From positions 18,124,501-18,188,500 of the forward strand of contig NC_053042.1 of NCBI RefSeq assembly GCF_003473485.1: a DNA stretch of 64,000 bases. Direction: 5' to 3'. The translations under genes were made by a program, and so were the position numbers. The stretch is from Medicago truncatula (taxonomy: Eukaryota > Streptophyta > Magnoliopsida > Fabales > Fabaceae). The notes under the pieces were generated by a model. It was not told the origin of the DNA. It was given only the letters and a program-made list of their open reading frames with translations, and did not search any database. Below are positions 43,841-54,554 of this stretch, piece after piece; the first letter of the stretch is position 1; every line of letters begins with the position of its first letter.

Positions 43841-45234
43841 GGCTTTAATATGTATTTCGTCCTTACAAGTAGGGGTCGTTTAAAAATTGGTCCCTGTAAT
43901 CGCTAATCCTTGCAAATTAGTCTTGCATTGTTTAATCATTTAAAATTTCGTCCCTCAACCAAGTTAACCACTTCCACATCAGTGATTAACAAAATATGAT
44001 TTGAAAGGACAAAAATACCCCTGAGACTATCAGACAAATTGAAATTACGAAATTGCCCCTTAAATCATCTTCCTCATCTCCTCCAACCTTCCTCCTTCAA
44101 AGCTTTATTCTTCTTCTCCAACATTCGGCACCGGCGAGAAACCTTCTTCTTCCAATACAGAAACAGAACCACCTCTTCTTCTTCTTCTTCTTCCATTGAA
44201 CAAACCTTCTTATTCCAATACAGAAATAGAACCACCTCTTCCTCTTCTTCCATTGAACAAACCTTCTTCTTCCAATACAGAAATAGAACCACCACTTATC
44301 AAGCACATAACTTTCGAATGATTCCACCTGCGAGCATGAAAACAGAACCACCTGCAAGCACGAAAAGTGGCGATGAATGAGCACAACGTTTTCTCGGAGG
44401 CGGCGACAAGTTGTTCTCTCCAATTATCTTCTTCCTTACAACACCCTCTGCACGGTTTACATCACCCGAACGGCAGCGACGAGTTGTTCTCTCACTACGC
44501 ATTTCTTCGCAACACTCTCATCAACCCCACCTCCCACAATCCATTCTTTCTTCCTCTGACGGCGTTGTTTCAACCATATCAAAAGCACTAAAAACCGGTT
44601 TCAACATTGAAACCCATCAATTTTTTCGAAAGTTTCGTAATTGAATGTATGGAAATATGAAACTGGGAAAGATCAGAATGGTCAAATTGGTGGTTTACAA
44701 CAAAGAGGAACAAATGTACCACACCCTTATGTAACCATACATGTTTGTTTGAAAAGATGATTAAGTTCTGTTGAGGTGGTGATGTTGTATCTGTTGAGGT
44801 AGTGTTGAAGGAAGTTGTTATTGTTGGTGGTAGTGTTGGGTTTGTTGGAGAGAATGAAGAATGTGGTGGTTGTTGTTGGTGGTGGTAGGGAGAAAAGTGA
44901 AGAGGGCCTAAGAAGGAAGAAGATGGTGGGTTAAAGGGGAAGAAAGGAAGAGAATGAAAGAAGAAGAAGGCAATGGCATTTTGGTCATTTCAATGTGAAC
45001 TGGTTTCATTAAGGACATTTTCGTCCATTCGTGCCAAAAAATCTGTGTCATCTGCCACCTTTCCCAATTAACATGTGACACGTCAGCTAATTGGAGCCAC
45101 CTCAATGAGATTATGGGATGGGGGACGAAATTTTAAATGATTAAACAATGCAAAGCTAATTTGCAAGGATTAGCGATAACAGGGACCGATTTTTAAACGA
45201 CCCCTAATTGCAAGGATGAAATACATATTTAAAA
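43841..45234. mobile_element. MULE-type element of the 14.46-kb MITE family, with gene-like interior
   Basis: The ends match the 427-bp MITE at 14462-14888 over about 120 bp on each side (GGCTTTAATATGTATTTCGT; right end GCAAGGATGAAATACATATT). The right tip runs into poly-A, so the 9-bp duplication cannot be verified. In place of the MITE's short centre there is 1.1 kb including a Ser/Gln/Arg-rich open frame with tandem units and a GT-rich stretch at 44760-44890. This may be captured host sequence, but no source gene was recognised. Confidence 0.75.
44143..44295 (+). repeat. Coding-like minisatellite, about 60-bp unit, nearly three copies
   Basis: Each unit reads CTTCTTCCAATACAGAAA, then TAGAACCACCTCTTC, a CTT run and CCATTGAACAAAC. 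The open frame 44039-44380 repeats FFQYRNRTTSSSS..IEQT. Confidence 0.9.
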
Positions 45235-45348
45235 AAATAAAAATAAATAGTTTGACAAAGACTAGACTACAAACATAAAGGAATAAATTTTGCAACGATT
45301 TTAATCACATGTAAATAACTTTCTTAAAATAGTTAAATATAAATAATA

Positions 45349-45588
45349 GGTTTAATAGCAATTTTAACCCCCTAACTTTCTCAAAGTTGTGATTTTAGCC
45401 CCCTAAGAAAAAAAATACAAAATCGCCCCTTAAGTTTTGCATTTGTGGCGGTTTTCATCCCCAAGGCCATTTTGACTCAGTCTACGCTGACGTGACACCC
45501 TAAGTGAGGGGGCCAAAACTTCTACAATTGCAAAACTTAGGGGACGGTTTTGTAGTTTTTTTTAGGAGGCCAAAACTGCTATTAAGCC
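45349..45588. mobile_element. Mutator-type MITE, 9-bp target duplication
   Basis: The ends GGTTTAATAGCAATTTTA and, inverted, GGCTTAATAGCAGTTTTG are flanked by the perfect 9-bp repeat TAAATAATA (45340-45348, 45589-45597). The interior is non-coding, 240 bp in all. Confidence 0.9.
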
Positions 45589-45772
45589 TAAATAATATTT
45601 AGGTCATTTCCTCAGTACGCGTCGAGAGAATAAAAATCTTATATGATTTAGTAAGATTGATTTTATTTTTTACTAAAGGAATGTATTAACAAAAAGATTA
45701 ATTCTTTCTCAAAAATAAAAAAAAGAATAATTCATTGATGAAATAAACAAAAACCTAATCTTGAGTAACAAG

Positions 45773-45783
45773 GAATATAAAAA
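45773..45783 (+). promoter_or_regulatory. Possible TATA box of the B3 gene
   Basis: GAATATAAAAA lies about 400 bp before the main ATG; it would give a long 5' leader containing the upstream ORF. Confidence 0.35.
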
Positions 45784-46011
45784 TCTAGCCGTTAGAAAGA
45801 AAGTTCAGACTTGTTTCCGATTGGGCCGAGTAGTGAGAGAAAAAGATCCACAAAAATAAAGAAAGAAAACCCTAAATATGATTACAAATAGAAATATTGG
45901 GTTTAACACAGTTCTTACTTACTTACTATTGCGAGCGAAACTTTCTTTCTTGTTTCTCTGTTTGCGTGCGAAACAAACCCTAATCAACACACACAAACAA
46001 ACCCTATTTTC

Positions 46012-46155
46012 ATGGCTCGAATCAACAAGAACATCATTGTTGATTCTGATTCATGTCTTTCCATTGGAACTTGTCTTTGTCTAACACTTGGTGGTTCTTG
46101 TTCCTTTGCAACAACACAACAACAACTCCCTCATAAGAAAACGAAAAATTGATCT
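46012..46155 (+). CDS. Upstream ORF in the B3 gene leader
   Basis: A 47-codon ORF from the first ATG of the leader (MARINKNIIVDSDSCLSIGT then CLCLTLGGSCSF) ends 19 bases before the main ATG. Its CLCLTLGGS resembles CLHLLLGSP near the start of the B3 protein, so it could be a displaced N-terminus or a regulatory uORF. Translation is unproven. Confidence 0.4.
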
Positions 46156-46174
46156 TGTTCTTGCCAACAACACC

Positions 46175-46693
46175 ATGGCTTTCGACGACGACGACGGTAA
46201 CACCAACGTTTGTCTTCATCTTTTACTAGGTTCCCCCTCCTGTACCCCATCTTGCTGCTGTGATGAGAGTGAGAAACAAATTGCAAAGAACCACAAACGT
46301 AAGTACCAAGAAACCAAAAAACAGAAGACATGCAAGGTTGATGATCAATGGGAGATCAAGAAGGTGCTTGAGACGAGTGATATCTGTAAGCATAAGACAA
46401 GGCTTTTGTTGAATAAGGATTTGGCTGAGAAATTTGTTGTTCCGGTTTTGTTGGATGGTGCTGCAGCTGATTTCGGAAAAGGAGGAGTCCAAGTTCAAGT
46501 CTGGGACATTGACACCAAATCTCCTCATTCTGTAGTTTTCAAGTATTGGCCTTCGGCAAAAAGTTACGTCTTCACCAAGACTTGGACCAAAGAGTTTGTT
46601 AACAGAAGGGAACTCAAGAAAGACGATCAAATCGCTCTTCGATGGGATCGAAACAACCAACGATTTGATTTCTCCGTTCTTAAAAAGCCTTAG
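46175..46693 (+). CDS. B3 domain protein, At2g33720-like
   Basis: The protein has 172 residues. The N-terminus is acidic with a CLHLLLGSP element, then a basic stretch HKRKYQETKKQKT that can serve as nuclear localisation signal. A single C-terminal B3 domain spans about residues 62-172: KKVLETSDICKHKTRLLLNK, then VQVWDIDTKSPHSVVFKYW, YVFTKTWTKEFVNRRELKKD and DQIALRWD, ending FDFSVLKKP. Single-domain B3 proteins of this layout form a plant-specific group of DNA-binding factors with poorly known targets. The start Met lies in a good context (CACCATGG). The frame upstream of it is open but has no other ATG. The gene is a single exon and intact. Confidence 0.87.
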   Translation: MAFDDDDGNTNVCLHLLLGSPSCTPSCCCDESEKQIAKNHKRKYQETKKQKTCKVDDQWEIKKVLETSDICKHKTRLLLNKDLAEKFVVPVLLDGAAADFGKGGVQVQVWDIDTKSPHSVVFKYWPSAKSYVFTKTWTKEFVNRRELKKDDQIALRWDRNNQRFDFSVLKKP

Positions 46694-48844
46694 TTTATAA
46701 CCAATTATTTTTTGTGTGTGTATTTTGTTTTAATTTTTCTTGCTTAATCCTACTGTTTTTCCATTCATTGAAGGATGTAATTGTTATTGGGGAGATTGAT
46801 AATGCTTCTTTTATTTCAATTGTCAATTGTCTATCGGATGTGTTTGTTTGATTTGCAGAGAGATTGGATTTAGAGTGTTGCACTTTCTTAATTTTTGTTT
46901 TTTGGAATGCAAATTATGTTAGTGAAGTTACTTTATTTTCCCTTCTATTTTTTTTTTCTCTCTTTTATATATGTGGCCATGCTCATGCCATATAAAATAT
47001 GTCTATTAGATGATAGTCTTGAGTTAATACTGGTTGAAAGGCTTTTTTTTTCTTCTGATATTTGAAGGCAGAGAGTTTAAGTACTATTAGAAAATAATAT
47101 TGTATTGCATCTAATAGTGCATTGCTTATATTTCTCACCATTAGCTAGGATTTGTCAAAAATTACCAAATTTGAGAACTTTATATTTCTTATTAGTTTCT
47201 TCCGATTAACTTTTAAAGCTTAAAATCATTATATTTTCTCTAGTTTTGCACTATGATAGGATACTAGATATGGGCCTTAACCGGTAGAGAGAGTAAGAAG
47301 ATATTCCCTAAATAAATCTTAGTAAATATATGATATTAGAAACATGATTGTTGCTTTTTTGACTTCCAATATTTCCTAGAAACACATCAAAATGATTAAA
47401 AAACTCAGCGATAGTTAACTGCAACCGATTTTTTAATTATAAGATAGCGGTAGTAAGTATTTTCCATGTGTTGTTAGAAAGTTTTTGATGTTTGAAAAGC
47501 AATTTTGTAGAAATATATACTCGAGATATTATCTAAATAAATCTTAGTAAAAGATATTATATTAGAAATATATACTAGAGATATTATCTAGATAAATCTT
47601 AGTAAAAAGTATTATGTTAGAAGTATATAATAGAGTTATTATCTAAATACATCTTAGTAAAGATATTATTTTATAATATCTCCTTGGTAGTACTCTATTT
47701 GATATTATCCGGTAAGAATGAGCTAAATGATATCTTGTTAACGAATGTAATCACGACACTTTTAAAAAACTGAATTTTTTGAAAAAGTTATTTTAATTAA
47801 TGAATAGTATAATATTATCGTTAATGCCATGTCAGCTAGTGTCATGTTGGTGGATCACTCTAAGACTAAACTTTATCTGTTCCCACATAAAATATTAATT
47901 ATTTTGATTTATTAACTTATTTTATTTAAAATTAAATCGTTTATTAATCATGTAGAAACTCTTAAATCATTTTTAAATTACAATTCCACTTTGCTTAATC
48001 AAAAGAGGAAGAACTTAATCAAATTAGCAAATTATTCACAGAATCAAAATTGAAACTATGTGGAGCTACAAATTAGCAAATTATTCACAGAATCAAGATT
48101 GAAATTAATTTGCCATGTGGTTTCTTGGTAACTGTTGTTGCCTTTCTTCCTGCAAATCAGTAAGGGAAGCTAATTGAGACAATTATAAGAGAGGAACCCT
48201 TTTTCAGAATGTGAATTTTGAAGAAAATGAATTTTGGAGAGAAAAGGATTTGATTAAGCTGATGAATTTTGGAGAGAAACTGTTTTAGGGTCGAGAATGT
48301 GAATTTTGGAGAAGATGAATTTTGATTAAGCAAGACGATATGATTGGTGTTGGAGCAGATGGGTTTTGGAGAGAAAGGAATGAACAAAATCGATCTAGAA
48401 AAAAAGATGATAGGTATAATGAAAGTTGGAAAGTTTTACTCAATTTTGATGCATAAGATTTATGATTTACAAAATAAAACAATAATAAATTTGTTTAATT
48501 TTGATTTAATCAAAGACTCAATTACAATAAGTAAAGTTATAATGACACACCTACACCTTATGAACAAATATACAATGCACCATATGATCTGACGTGGTAT
48601 GAATTAAATACATAAATATTCAATGATTGACCATAAAGTTAAGAGAAGTCATTCTCATAACTAAATCAATATTCAGCAAATTAGTCCTATATTTGCTATG
48701 TGATGCCTAACTAAATCCAAGGTCAGGCCCAACCTTGATGAAGTTGTTACAAACTCTATTTGATGATGTCCAGGAATTAATATTAGAATAAGAATCATGC
48801 TCTTTATTTAAATGGTTGCGCTTATTTTCAAAGTAAATGTTCAA
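46694..48844. other. Intergenic region, no gene recognised
   Basis: AT-rich. It holds the 61-bp tandem array at 47512-47672. A purine-rich stretch with GAATTTTGGAGA repeats lies at 48200-48370. Open frames here are low-complexity. Confidence 0.6.
47512..47672. repeat. Tandem array, unit about 61 bp, nearly three copies
   Basis: GAGATATTATCTAAATAAAT followed by CTTAGTAAAAGATATTAT and TAGAAATATATA repeats with few changes; an older unit is visible near 47310. Confidence 0.85.
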
Positions 48845-49526
48845 AACGCTCTTACGCATGTTAACTCACGTAGCGTGAGTTAACTCATGTCAGTTATAAG
48901 AGTAGCGTGACTTAAGTCATGCAACGTGAGTTAAGTCACGCAATATGAGTTAACTGACGCTACGTGCTGTTATTATTCCAGGCAGAGCCTCATTCTGCCT
49001 CATTTTCAAACAACATACACTTAAAATCTCAATTCTTTCTCAAATTATCCAACTTCAAAATTCCTTCAACTTCAAATCAAACAACACTCCAACAACAAGA
49101 AAAAATAAGCTTTCACTTAAAATATGTTGGTATGATAGATTTTTTCACTTAATCTAGAATTTTTTAGGTTTAGTGTTTTGTTAAAATTTTAATTTTTTTT
49201 GCAAGAAATGATAGAATGTTACATGCAAATGACTTATAGTGCTTAGTTGTTACGATGTTTAGATGTTTGCATGATTATGTTACATTTTTTACACTTAGAT
49301 TAGGTTTTTTTAGATTTAGGGTTTGTTTAAATTTTATTTTTTTGCAAGATATGATACAATGTTACATCCAGATGAGTAATATTGCTTAATTATTTAGATG
49401 TTTGCATGTTTATGTTGTAGTTATCATTTTTAGGGTTTATGTATAATTTGCACTCACTCTTGATGAAATGTTTGAATGAGTTTTTCCTTGATTGTGTTTA
49501 ATTTCTAATTGTGTAGATTTAAAGCA

Positions 49527-49874
49527 ATGGTCGGGTGAATCGACGTTCATGCAGAATTCAATGGCGGAGAACCTCAGAGGTTGAAGGTTCGGTGCCTTCA
49601 TATAACGTTAAGAGGTCTCAAGGATCAACTGAATGAATTCAACCAAGGAGTCAATGCCAGAGACATAAGGAGGGTGGAACACGTTTGGTATAAACGTCCA
49701 ATGCTCGACAAGGGTAGGGTATCATTCACTTGGGTGGAGTTAAAGTACGACGAAAACGTGACGAGCATGTTTTGGGAGCACAACATGTTCCAGTGGATCG
49801 ATATGCGGGTGACGTTGCTGAGATCAACTGAAGATATTATCAAGAGTCTGATTCCGCCAGAAGATCGTGATTAG
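49527..49874 (+). pseudogene. MULE-internal small gene B (nearly open copy)
   Basis: From the ATG at 49527 the frame is MVG, TGA at 49536-49538 (the 39-kb copy has TGG here), then IDVHAEFNGGEPQRLKVRC and an uninterrupted stretch through LRGLKDQLNEFNQGVNARD, VEHVWYKRPMLDKGRVSFTW and QWIDMRVTLL to the TAG at 49872-49874. Without the stop it would be 115 residues. It is similar to N-terminal segments of legume MULE-associated proteins, but I cannot assign a named domain. Confidence 0.72.
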
Positions 49875-49883
49875 GTAAGGAAT

Positions 49884-50188
49884 GCACCTTCCAACTACAA
49901 CAGTTGTCTTCCTTTAAATGGGGGTAATTCAAACTTGTCAAACGACAAGTCTTCATCATTCGCTCATGATTCATGTTTTTTCTTTGAAAAGATTAAATTT
50001 TTGTTAGGCTGGTTTAGATGAAGGTATTGAAGTGTCAAGGAATGAACCATCATCTAAAGCAAGACTAACAAAAATTTATTCTTTTCAAAGGAAAAACATA
50101 AATGTCGGGCGAAATGCTTGAGTCATGTTGTTTGGCGAGTTTGAATTTATCCCATTCAGGGGCAAGACAATTGTTGTAGTTGGAAGGT
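49884..50188. repeat. Long hairpin directly after gene B (second MULE)
   Basis: The left arm starts ACCTTCCAACTACAACAGTT and the right arm ends CAATTGTTGTAGTTGGAAGG; complementarity continues inward with mismatches through GTCAAACGACAAG / CTTGTT-TGGCGAG-like segments and TTAAATTTTTGTTAGG / CTAACAAAAATTTA. It begins 10 bases after the stop codon. Confidence 0.85.
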
Positions 50189-51422
50189 GCGTTATCGAAT
50201 GTAATGTAATGTAATGTAATTGTTGACATACATGTCGTTTATGTAATGTACATAATCTTAATTAGACTTTTTATTCGAATTCACGCTGTCGCAATTTTTA
50301 TTCGAATTCACGCTGAATTTATTCTAGAAATGCATTTTTATTTATTGTCTGTAGCAAAACTCTTTATTGTTGTAAGTGGTTTGTACTGAACTTATATGTC
50401 TTGTTGGCCTTTGACTCCACGACCGGAGCATTGACCTCGGGATTAAGCCTTTCTTCAGGCCAACAAGAGAACAAAATATTTACCTGAATGATTGTAATTT
50501 TTATTAATAGGGGGAAACTTTGGTTGATTCAAGAACAATCTAAGAAGGGATGGAACCTGATTGGCCAAGTAATTGGCAGCCGTTTTTATTGTTAGATAAT
50601 GGTTCGGATTCAAAGAGATTTCTCACAGTGAATGAAGATTACTATGTAGCATGATCCTCCATAGCATATGAGTGCACATCATTTTCCATTCTTTCACATT
50701 CGATTTCTGTTCGGATTTACACCAGAACAGAAACCATACTTGCGATAACACATATATCTACAGTACAGTATCGCCATTCTTTTCCATAAATAACAAGTTG
50801 ATTCCCATTGTGTTCTGTTCTTCTCATTTCAAAGTTTCTTCTTGCACTTGAAAGTGAATATATTTTAAACTAACATTTAAAAATAATTGCAAACTTTACC
50901 ATCAATATTGCTTCTTGTTGTCTGCAGCATTCACAATACTAACGTTTACATTGACAAACTAATAGAAACAGACTACACAACTAAAAGTAACTAATCACAT
51001 TCATTCTTTGTGATTAAACTCAATTACACCACATCCCACTTAAAGTTCGTGTTGCAAGACCATGCAGATAATAGATCTGGACTGTCATCGTATTTGTTCC
51101 TCATACAATATTGTACCAGATAGAAAGAAACGCACTGTGAGGTTGTTACTTCCACAAACCTACTGGTAACAGACAGAGATCACACGAAGAAGGTAACTGC
51201 TAGAGGACGATTAAACTTAAAAAGGCGAAGACGCTTGAGAGAGAAGACCAAATCTTTTATTATTCACACAAAAAACACTGTGATCTTGAGCACAGCATAT
51301 CGTCAGCAAATGTCTTAGATTCCACTCTGAAACAAAGGAGTGTTAAATAAGTTCCCATCCAACATTGTTTAAATTTTTTGCAACACAGGTAGAAATTTTT
51401 TATTTATTAAATTGACACATGT

Positions 51423-51835
51423 TTAACTTGTATTTTGAAGACAAATTATCCTGTTATTCATTCCTACACCAATTGTTAGCCAAGACTCAAATATGTGGTA
51501 ACGATACTTAACTAACTCTTCTCCTGTGTGCATAGCTGCGGCGTTTGTGATGAGTATAATGGCATAATTGATGGGTTTGAGTATACGAATGGCCCTTGCA
51601 ACATTGTCTGGGTCTTGAATATTCCCTTCTTCCTTCATCAACTTCAAAAGGGGACCACCCCTACTTCCGCTATGATCATCTTTCCGTTGCAGTGGCTTTC
51701 ATGTGCCAGTAACACAAGGGATGCAACGGCGTCGGAAAAATCCTCCAGAGAGCCGGTACGAAGGATGGAAATTAGTTCACAAATGAAGGAGAAGATGGAC
51801 CGTCTGTGTCTTATGTTGGAATTGAAGAGAGTAAT
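51423..51835 (-). pseudogene. ARO-like armadillo gene fragment (arm B)
   Basis: The minus strand encodes pieces equivalent to the second armadillo module of the 34-kb gene: ISILRTGSLEDFSDAVASL, then LKLMKEEGNIQDPDNVARAI and RILKPINYAIILITNAA. Frame breaks separate them. It retains about 475 bp that arm A has lost. Confidence 0.8.
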
Positions 51836-52961
51836 GTCTCTTGTAGCATTTCCTTTTTATTTCATCAACCAGTTAGCTATAGACCTGTTCAAATCTTGCA
51901 GTTTCCTATTGATGTTCAAAGTTAAGAACCTGTGCATGAATTTGCACAGTGAGGGAATAGTAAAATCAGCAACAATAGAGGTATGCATAAATTTAATGTA
52001 TTTTTTACTATGGAAGTCTCTCAACCATAGTAAAAAGTGACGCAGGCTCCTAGCTTATGAAACTCTTCAATAACCATACCAACCTGTCTTTGGTGGAATA
52101 AAGCTTTGTCATTGTTATCACTTTCATACATAGCAAGCTATTTATCCAACGAATGTGAGATCTCAAATGAAATAGTCGGGGTTGAATAGAATGCATTACG
52201 TACCATAAGTGTTAAAGATTCAAAACAGAAAGACACCAAAACTGACAAACAGATAAAATTGTTAGCAATCAATTATTTAGATGGAATCAGATACGAAACT
52301 TAGAACTGTTGTCTCAAGCAAGCTATCCTTTCCGTCATCATCTTTACTATTTTCCCATTCAATCAACCAACTCAAGTGTAAACACTCTACTTCTTTTGAG
52401 ATATTATTTGGTTTACATATTCATACAACATATTATTTGGTTTTAGTTATGCACACATGTTCAAGCAGCAAAATACATCATCAAAAAACTCAAGTGTTTG
52501 AATTCAATTTTCATTATTCACAAAAGTAGATTCCACCACTGAAAGTTCCAAACCATAATAGTGATAAGATAAATTCCTCTACATTCAAATCAATCAAATA
52601 AAAGCCCAATTATTATTATTACATATTTTCCACATTAAGCCACTCTTTGACAGTAAACTCATCTAGAAATTTTTCCAAATAAGCAACATCTCCATTAATT
52701 TCAACCCTCAATTCCATTATATTTTCATACTAGCTTAGTGCACATAACCTATTTAGATTCACACAAACAAAATTAGAAGATTAAGACAACCACAAAAGGT
52801 GGAAATTGATAATCTAAAATTTATATATATCGTGTCAGCAAACTGTTCAATAATCGACGATGATATTATAACTAAGGAAAATTAGATGACAGCATCGACG
52901 GTATCTCACACATTCATAATATCATTCTTCATAAAAAAAAAATATAAACAGAAAAGAAACA
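51836..52961. other. Spacer of arm B
   Basis: It aligns in reverse with the downstream flank of zinc-finger copy A; no independent gene is recognised. Confidence 0.6.
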
Positions 52962-54089
52962 CTAATTGTTTTCATCTTCAAAATCATCACTTGGAAGCTC
53001 ATTCAAATCAACATTCCTGACAACTCTTGACCCTAATTCGGTTTCATCTTTGCTAACATTCTTCATGCCTTCAATATCAAGGTTAGAGCCTGCTGGTTCC
53101 TTGGAATCTTGTGATGTTTGAAAAATCGTGTCTTTAGGAATCCTCAACTTCAGCACCAAGTTCTTTTCGTTGTGGCAAACACACCTTGTTAGCAGCACAC
53201 CTTGTTCCTTCATCTTCTCATTATCATCCACCGTATTGCTGGAAATCTTCTGCCTTTTAGTTGATCCCTCATAACCCCCGTGAGACAAATATAACAATGT
53301 TTTTGCAGCAATAGTAATTTCCTCATCATTATCAGCAATACGCCTTCTCCTGGGACTCCGTTTTTTGGTCTTATACGATATTGGCGGCAAGTACTTTGAC
53401 AAGTCAGTAGCTAGTAGGAACTCAAGATGGCTCTGTTCCAAGGAAGATTGGGCAGTCGGTGAGTGAATAATAGTACCCTTCTTCAAACCCTTTGGAGTAT
53501 GCCATCTCATATGTCCCTTCAAAGCATTGTTGGATAAAAATACCTTGTTACAAACATCACATGTATGGTTCTTCGGTTTCCCATCATCATGATCATGGTT
53601 GTGAAGAGAAGAAGAAAAAACACAAGTAATTTTTATAGTCTTCTTCAAGGTGCCGCCGTTATTCACATCATGATCATGGATCTGTTTGTTTGTTTCAGGT
53701 TGAACAAGAATCTTCGAGGAGCGGTGAATGGTTTTGTGGCCACCAAGTGATTTACTAGAGGTGAATGTTTTGTGACAAAACTCACAACTGTAGATTCTTG
53801 AACCTGGGTTTTTCTTATCATTTTCAAGAGATTGTTGGTGATCATGATCATGGCTGTTTTTGGGTTTATCAAACGAATGGTGAGAAGAAGGTGAAGAATA
53901 GTGTTTGTTCATGATGTTGTGAGTGATTTGCTCAGGAGAGTGTACAGAAAAACTATAGGGTTTGAACTTAGGGTTTGAATCTTGGTGTTTCTCAATTTCA
54001 TTACCATGATGATATTCATAGTTGTTTTTGGGTTTGTGATCGATTGAATGATGAAAATGGAAATAGGGTGAAGAAAAAGAACTCTTCAT
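52962..54089 (-). CDS. C2H2 zinc-finger protein with EAR motif, copy B (intact)
   Basis: 375 residues from the ATG at 54089 (MKSSFSSPYFHFHHSIDHKP). The open frame extends 17 codons upstream but without an ATG. Finger 1 is CEFCHKTFTSSKSLGGHKTIH and finger 2 is CDVCNKVFLSNNALKGHMRWH; both keep all four zinc ligands. A basic KKRSPRRRRI element can act as nuclear signal, and DLNELP near the C-terminus is the EAR repression motif. Differences from copy A are scattered substitutions and a few short indels in the N-terminal part. Because both fingers are complete, this is the copy more likely to keep the ancestral function. Confidence 0.9.
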   Translation of the reverse strand: MKSSFSSPYFHFHHSIDHKPKNNYEYHHGNEIEKHQDSNPKFKPYSFSVHSPEQITHNIMNKHYSSPSSHHSFDKPKNSHDHDHQQSLENDKKNPGSRIYSCEFCHKTFTSSKSLGGHKTIHRSSKILVQPETNKQIHDHDVNNGGTLKKTIKITCVFSSSLHNHDHDDGKPKNHTCDVCNKVFLSNNALKGHMRWHTPKGLKKGTIIHSPTAQSSLEQSHLEFLLATDLSKYLPPISYKTKKRSPRRRRIADNDEEITIAAKTLLYLSHGGYEGSTKRQKISSNTVDDNEKMKEQGVLLTRCVCHNEKNLVLKLRIPKDTIFQTSQDSKEPAGSNLDIEGMKNVSKDETELGSRVVRNVDLNELPSDDFEDENN

Positions 54090-54186
54090 GATCGATGTAG
54101 CAGTGGAATTGAACTGAGAAAATAGGGTTTGAAGAAACAAAGCGATGGAAAGCGTGGATGTGAAGCACCAAACAGATCGCGCGAGG

Positions 54187-54193
54187 TTTATAA
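54187..54193 (-). promoter_or_regulatory. TATA box of zinc-finger copy B
   Basis: TTTATAA on the minus strand about 100 bp before the ATG, conserved with copy A. Confidence 0.65.
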
Positions 54194-54554
54194 AGCAATA
54201 GCTAGGGTTTTCCGAAGAAATAGCTAGGGTTTATCTTAATTTATCTTTCTTTCATCAAACTTCAACTTTGTCACCGTTGGTTTATTTTCATCACTCCCTT
54301 ATTCTCATTTCCTTGTTTTATTCTATTATATTTCTCCTTTTACTTTTTTTTTTTTAATAAACAATATATTTTTAGTAAACAAATACTTGACATTGCGATT
54401 TTTTTTATAACAGTACATTTTGTTCGAGATTGAGCAAGACTTAATCCCCAAGGTCAATGATCTAATCGTGGAGTCAAAGGCCAAACAAGACATACAAGTC
54501 AAGTACAAACCATCTAATACAGTAAAAAGTTGTGCTGCAGACCATAAATAACAA

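Larger units (their letters stand above)
48845..50330 (+). mobile_element. Second MULE of the 37-kb type, right half missing
   Basis: The left end (48845-48970) has a TIR-like block of repeated GAGTTAACTCA/ACGTAGCGTGAGTTAAC motifs, comparable in style to the GTTAACTGCC-rich TIR of the 37-kb element. Gene B with its downstream hairpin follows in the same order. Sequence related to the 38.1-38.4 kb spacer runs to about 50330, where it stops at the edge of inverted-duplication arm B. Gene A and the second TIR are absent. Confidence 0.7.
50331..54554 (-). repeat. Inverted segmental duplication, arm B
   Basis: The bulk (50467-54554) is the reverse of arm A (14217-19575). In addition, the first 126 bp (50331-50456) repeat the outermost part of arm A in direct orientation, so arm B is bounded by inverted copies of the same sequence (TTATTTATTGTCTGTAGC.. 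and its inverse near 54540). Between them at 50400-50410 and 50457-50467 sits a perfect 11-bp inverted pair, CTTGTTGGCCT / AGGCCAACAAG. Confidence 0.9.

Noticed and set aside
46226..46660. Minus-strand open frame of 144 codons opposite the B3 gene
   Set aside because: It lies wholly within the B3 coding region and has no recognisable protein features; shadow of the real gene.
48845..50330. Complete MULE with both TIRs
   Set aside because: Only the left terminal block is visible; the right end is missing at the duplication joint, so it is called truncated.
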